From Parvularculaceae bacterium UBA4496 (GTDB taxonomy: Bacteria > Pseudomonadota > Alphaproteobacteria > Caulobacterales > Parvularculaceae): a stretch of DNA of 7,115 bases. Shown here in pieces: positions 6,755 to 7,115 of the stretch. The stretch lies in assembly GCA_002388885.1 (NCBI GenBank), contig DGNI01000181.1:3774-10888 (forward strand), read 5' to 3'. Made by a program: the position numbers and the translations under genes. Every line of letters begins with the position of its first letter. The stretch's first letter is position 1. Below the pieces are notes generated by a model. It worked only from the letters and a program-made list of their open reading frames with translations. It had not been told where the DNA came from and did not search any database.

Positions 6755-7115
6755 CATTTGACGGTCCCATTGCGCTCGCAGCGGGCGGCACCGGCGGACA
6801 TCTGTTTCCGGCCGAGGCGCTTGCGCAGGAATTGAAACGCCGCGGTCATCGCGTTTTGTTGGTTACTGACGCGCGCGGCGCGCGTTATGCGCAAAATTTT
6901 CCGGCTGACGAGCGGTTTGAAATTTCCGCCGCAACGCCGTCTATCGGCGGGCCGGTGGCGAAGGCGGCGGCGGCGGTGTCGATTGCCGGCGGTTTGTTTA
7001 CATCGTTGCGTGAATTCAAAAAAAGAAAGCCTTCCGCTGCGGTCGGGTTCGGCGGATATCCCTCGCTGCCCGCCATAAAGGCGGCGGCGCTGATGAACAT
7101 TCCTTACGGGGTGCA
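6751..7115 (+). CDS. murG: MurG, lipid II-forming GlcNAc transferase, N-terminal part
   Basis: MurG is the membrane-associated cytoplasmic GT28-family enzyme that transfers GlcNAc from UDP-GlcNAc to lipid I, making lipid II. The reading frame is open from GTG at 6751 to the window edge: 121 codons plus two bases, about a third of a usual MurG (about 355-370 residues). It shows the first glycine-rich loop AAGGTGGHLFPA (10-21) and the second, GFGGYPSLPA (99-108), in alphaproteobacterial form. The window stops after NIPYGV plus 'CA', just where the family usually has HEQN. The start overlaps the ftsW TGA (GTGA) and has AAGGA nine bases upstream. The C-terminal UDP-GlcNAc-binding domain is outside the window. 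Position after ftsW is canonical. No disruption is visible in the part present. Confidence 0.95.
   Translation, partial: MTFDGPIALAAGGTGGHLFPAEALAQELKRRGHRVLLVTDARGARYAQNFPADERFEISAATPSIGGPVAKAAAAVSIAGGLFTSLREFKKRKPSAAVGFGGYPSLPAIKAAALMNIPYGV

Noticed and set aside
6869..6885. Near-perfect inverted repeat ACGCGCGC-G-GCGCGCGT inside murG
   Set aside because: It encodes a plain Asp-Ala-Arg-Gly-Ala-Arg stretch, has no T-run or neighbouring gene end, and short GC palindromes are common at this base composition.
7018..7024. Run of seven A bases in murG
   Set aside because: The reading frame is AAA AAA AGA, not the X XXY YYZ phasing needed for canonical -1 slippage, and it simply encodes a KKRK basic patch.
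1..7115. Search for CRISPR arrays, transposase genes, tRNA or rRNA, phage genes, toxin-antitoxin pairs or defence genes
   Set aside because: All but six bases are accounted for by seven conserved dcw genes in one direction; no repeats or foreign genes were seen.

Overview
This window is a stretch of a division and cell wall (dcw) cluster, read entirely on the + strand: ftsI (3' end only) - murE - murF - mraY - murD - ftsW - murG (5' end only). The base composition is GC-rich (roughly 60% by eye). The gene order and protein signatures suggest an alphaproteobacterium. These include HTTPDP in MurE, QPDFGQ and the DAHTDFIFAVAGEEFG stretch in FtsW, and GFGGYPSLPA in MurG. A relative of the Caulobacterales, Parvularculales or Rhizobiales is plausible, but I cannot place it more finely without a search. 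MurE carries the DNPR signature for meso-diaminopimelate, so the peptidoglycan is inferred to be the Gram-negative DAP type.

Layout: bases 1-176 hold the last 57 codons of the septal transpeptidase FtsI. MurE (173-1612) and MurF (1609-3069) add meso-DAP and D-Ala-D-Ala to the UDP-MurNAc peptide. MraY (3069-4202) moves the finished pentapeptide onto undecaprenyl phosphate, giving lipid I. MurD (4209-5621) adds D-Glu earlier in the pathway. FtsW (5618-6754) polymerises lipid II at the septum. MurG (6751 to the window edge) converts lipid I to lipid II. The genes therefore cover most of the route from UDP-MurNAc-L-Ala to septal glycan, together with the septal polymerase and its partner transpeptidase.

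The packing is extreme. Four junctions overlap by four bases (ftsI/murE, murE/murF, murD/ftsW, ftsW/murG), one by a single base (murF/mraY), and only mraY/murD has a gap, of six bases. Three of the six visible starts are not ATG: TTG for murE, GTG for ftsW and murG. No promoter, terminator, RNA gene, mobile element, repeat array or CRISPR was found, so transcription most likely enters from upstream of the window and continues past its end.

This is an ordinary, conserved housekeeping region. I found no credible sign of an undescribed system. The findings listed are modest: start-codon and overlap architecture, a weak murD ribosome binding site, a canonical slippery heptamer over the MurD catalytic lysine, small family-specific insertions, and a shortage of GANTC sites.
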